From CBW1002 sp046081905 (GTDB lineage: Bacteria > Cyanobacteriota > Cyanobacteriia > PCC-6307 > Cyanobiaceae), in the NCBI GenBank assembly GCA_046081905.1, contig JBJTWS010000060.1, forward strand, positions 1 through 6,593: a stretch of 6,593 nucleotides of DNA, written 5' to 3'. Below the pieces are notes generated by a model, which saw only the letters and a program-made list of their open reading frames with translations, made no database searches and was not told the origin of the DNA. Shown piece after piece: positions 5,983-6,593 of the stretch (positions are counted from its first letter, which is position 1; every line of letters begins with the position of its first letter). The position numbers were made by a program, and so were the translations under genes.

Positions 5983-5988
5983 TACGAT
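5983..5988 (+). promoter_or_regulatory. Candidate -10 element for argC
   Basis: TACGAT fits TAnnnT and ends 22 nt before the argC ATG at 6011. TATAGA at 5971-5976 is an alternative. Neither has a recognisable -35 partner. Confidence 0.25.
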
Positions 5989-6010
5989 CGGCCGTTCCCG
6001 TGACTCCGGC

Positions 6011-6593
6011 ATGGCTTCCTCCTCCGCTCCCGCCGCCACCGCCGCCCGGGTCGCGGTGATCGGAGCCAGCGGGTACGGCGGCCTCCAGACCCTGCGGCTG
6101 CTGCACGGCCACCCCAGCCTGAAGGTCACCTTTCTGGGGGGAGAGCGCAGTTCGGGCAAGCGCTGGAGCGAGCTGGTGCCCTTCCTTCCCCTGGAGGGGG
6201 ATCCCACCGTGCAGGCGCCCGATCCGGACGCGATCGCGGCCGCCGCGGACCTCGCCGTGCTGAGCCTTCCGAACGGGCTGGCGGCCCGTCTGGTGCCTCC
6301 CCTGCTGGAGCGGGGCGTGAAGGTGATGGACCTCTCGGCCGATTTCCGCTACCGCTCCCTGGCCCAGTGGCAGGAGGTGTACGCCGCCGAGGCCCGCGAA
6401 GTGCCCCGCCACGACGCCGACCTCTGCCACGAGGCCGTGTACGGCCTGGTGGAGTGGGCCGAGGACCGCATCCGAACCGCACGCCTGGTGGCGGCCCCCG
6501 GCTGCTTCCCCACCGCCAGCCTGCTGGCCCTGCTTCCTTTCCTGCAGCAGGGGCTGATCGAAACCAGCGGCATCGTGATCGACGCCAAGACCG
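6011..6593 (+). CDS. argC: N-acetyl-gamma-glutamyl-phosphate reductase, 3' truncated by the window
   Basis: The enzyme reduces N-acetyl-glutamyl-5-phosphate to the semialdehyde with NADPH, the third step of arginine synthesis. The frame is open from ATG 6011 to the window edge, giving 194 residues of an enzyme usually about 345-360 long. Visible motifs are the NADP-binding Rossmann start VAVIGASGYGG (14-24), LSLPNGLA (84-91), MDLSADFRYR (106-115), EAVYGL (141-146) and the active-site PGCFPTA (163-169), with Cys165 as the catalytic nucleophile. The C-terminal dimerisation and substrate-binding part lies beyond the window. The first 12 residues are Ala/Ser-rich and dispensable-looking. No in-frame upstream start or clear ribosome-binding site is seen. 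The gene diverges from ribBA across a 68-nt spacer. The family call is secure; the only uncertainty is the exact start. Confidence 0.95.
   Translation, partial: MASSSAPAATAARVAVIGASGYGGLQTLRLLHGHPSLKVTFLGGERSSGKRWSELVPFLPLEGDPTVQAPDPDAIAAAADLAVLSLPNGLAARLVPPLLERGVKVMDLSADFRYRSLAQWQEVYAAEAREVPRHDADLCHEAVYGLVEWAEDRIRTARLVAAPGCFPTASLLALLPFLQQGLIETSGIVIDAKT
6230..6237. repeat. HIP1 octamer GCGATCGC (in argC)
   Basis: A third exact HIP1 palindrome, inside argC and only about 370 nt from the second. Confidence 0.8.

Larger units (their letters stand above)
5943..6010. other. 68-nt divergent promoter region between ribBA (-) and argC (+)
   Basis: This short spacer must serve both divergent genes if their starts are right. 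Its centre, CTTTATAG (5968-5975), is the most AT-rich spot nearby. It reads as a good -10 element toward ribBA (TATAAA) and a fair one toward argC (TATAGA), so the two promoters may overlap. No arginine-operator-like palindrome was recognised. Confidence 0.5.

Overview
The window is GC-rich (about 70% by eye), densely coding DNA that looks like a Synechococcus/Cyanobium-type cyanobacterial chromosome. Three things support this. There is a DUF3110 protein, a family found mainly in cyanobacteria and plastid-bearing eukaryotes. The gene neighbourhood (DnaK tail, DnaJ, DUF3110, MurQ, cyclophilin, RibBA, ArgC) is one I recall from picocyanobacteria, though this is memory and not a search. There are also three copies of the cyanobacterial HIP1 octamer GCGATCGC. 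No mobile elements, CRISPR arrays, rRNA or tRNA genes were seen.

Layout. On the + strand, a tight cluster holds the 3' end of a probable dnaK (2-226), a type-III/CbpA-like dnaJ (241-1272), a DUF3110 gene (1302-1739) and murQ (1736-2719), with gaps of 14 and 29 nt and then a GTGA overlap of 4 nt. A convergent mtnP-like gene (methylthioadenosine phosphorylase) lies on the - strand (2752-3681). After a 130-nt divergent spacer comes a + strand cyclophilin (3812-4252). It meets the - strand ribBA (4236-5942) tail to tail, with 17 shared coding bases. A 68-nt divergent spacer then separates ribBA from argC (+, from 6011), which runs off the window end.

Functions. The genes are housekeeping: protein folding (DnaK/DnaJ, cyclophilin), cell-wall amino-sugar recycling (MurQ), purine/methionine salvage (MtnP), riboflavin synthesis (RibBA) and arginine synthesis (ArgC). 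The dnaK-dnaJ-DUF3110-murQ run is probably co-transcribed; the remaining genes alternate in strand and are likely separate units.

I did not find a convincing new biological system. The points most worth a second look are the unannotated ~145-residue C-terminal extension of RibBA, the uncharacterised DUF3110 protein between chaperone and MurQ genes, and the unusual TTG or leaderless start of ribBA.
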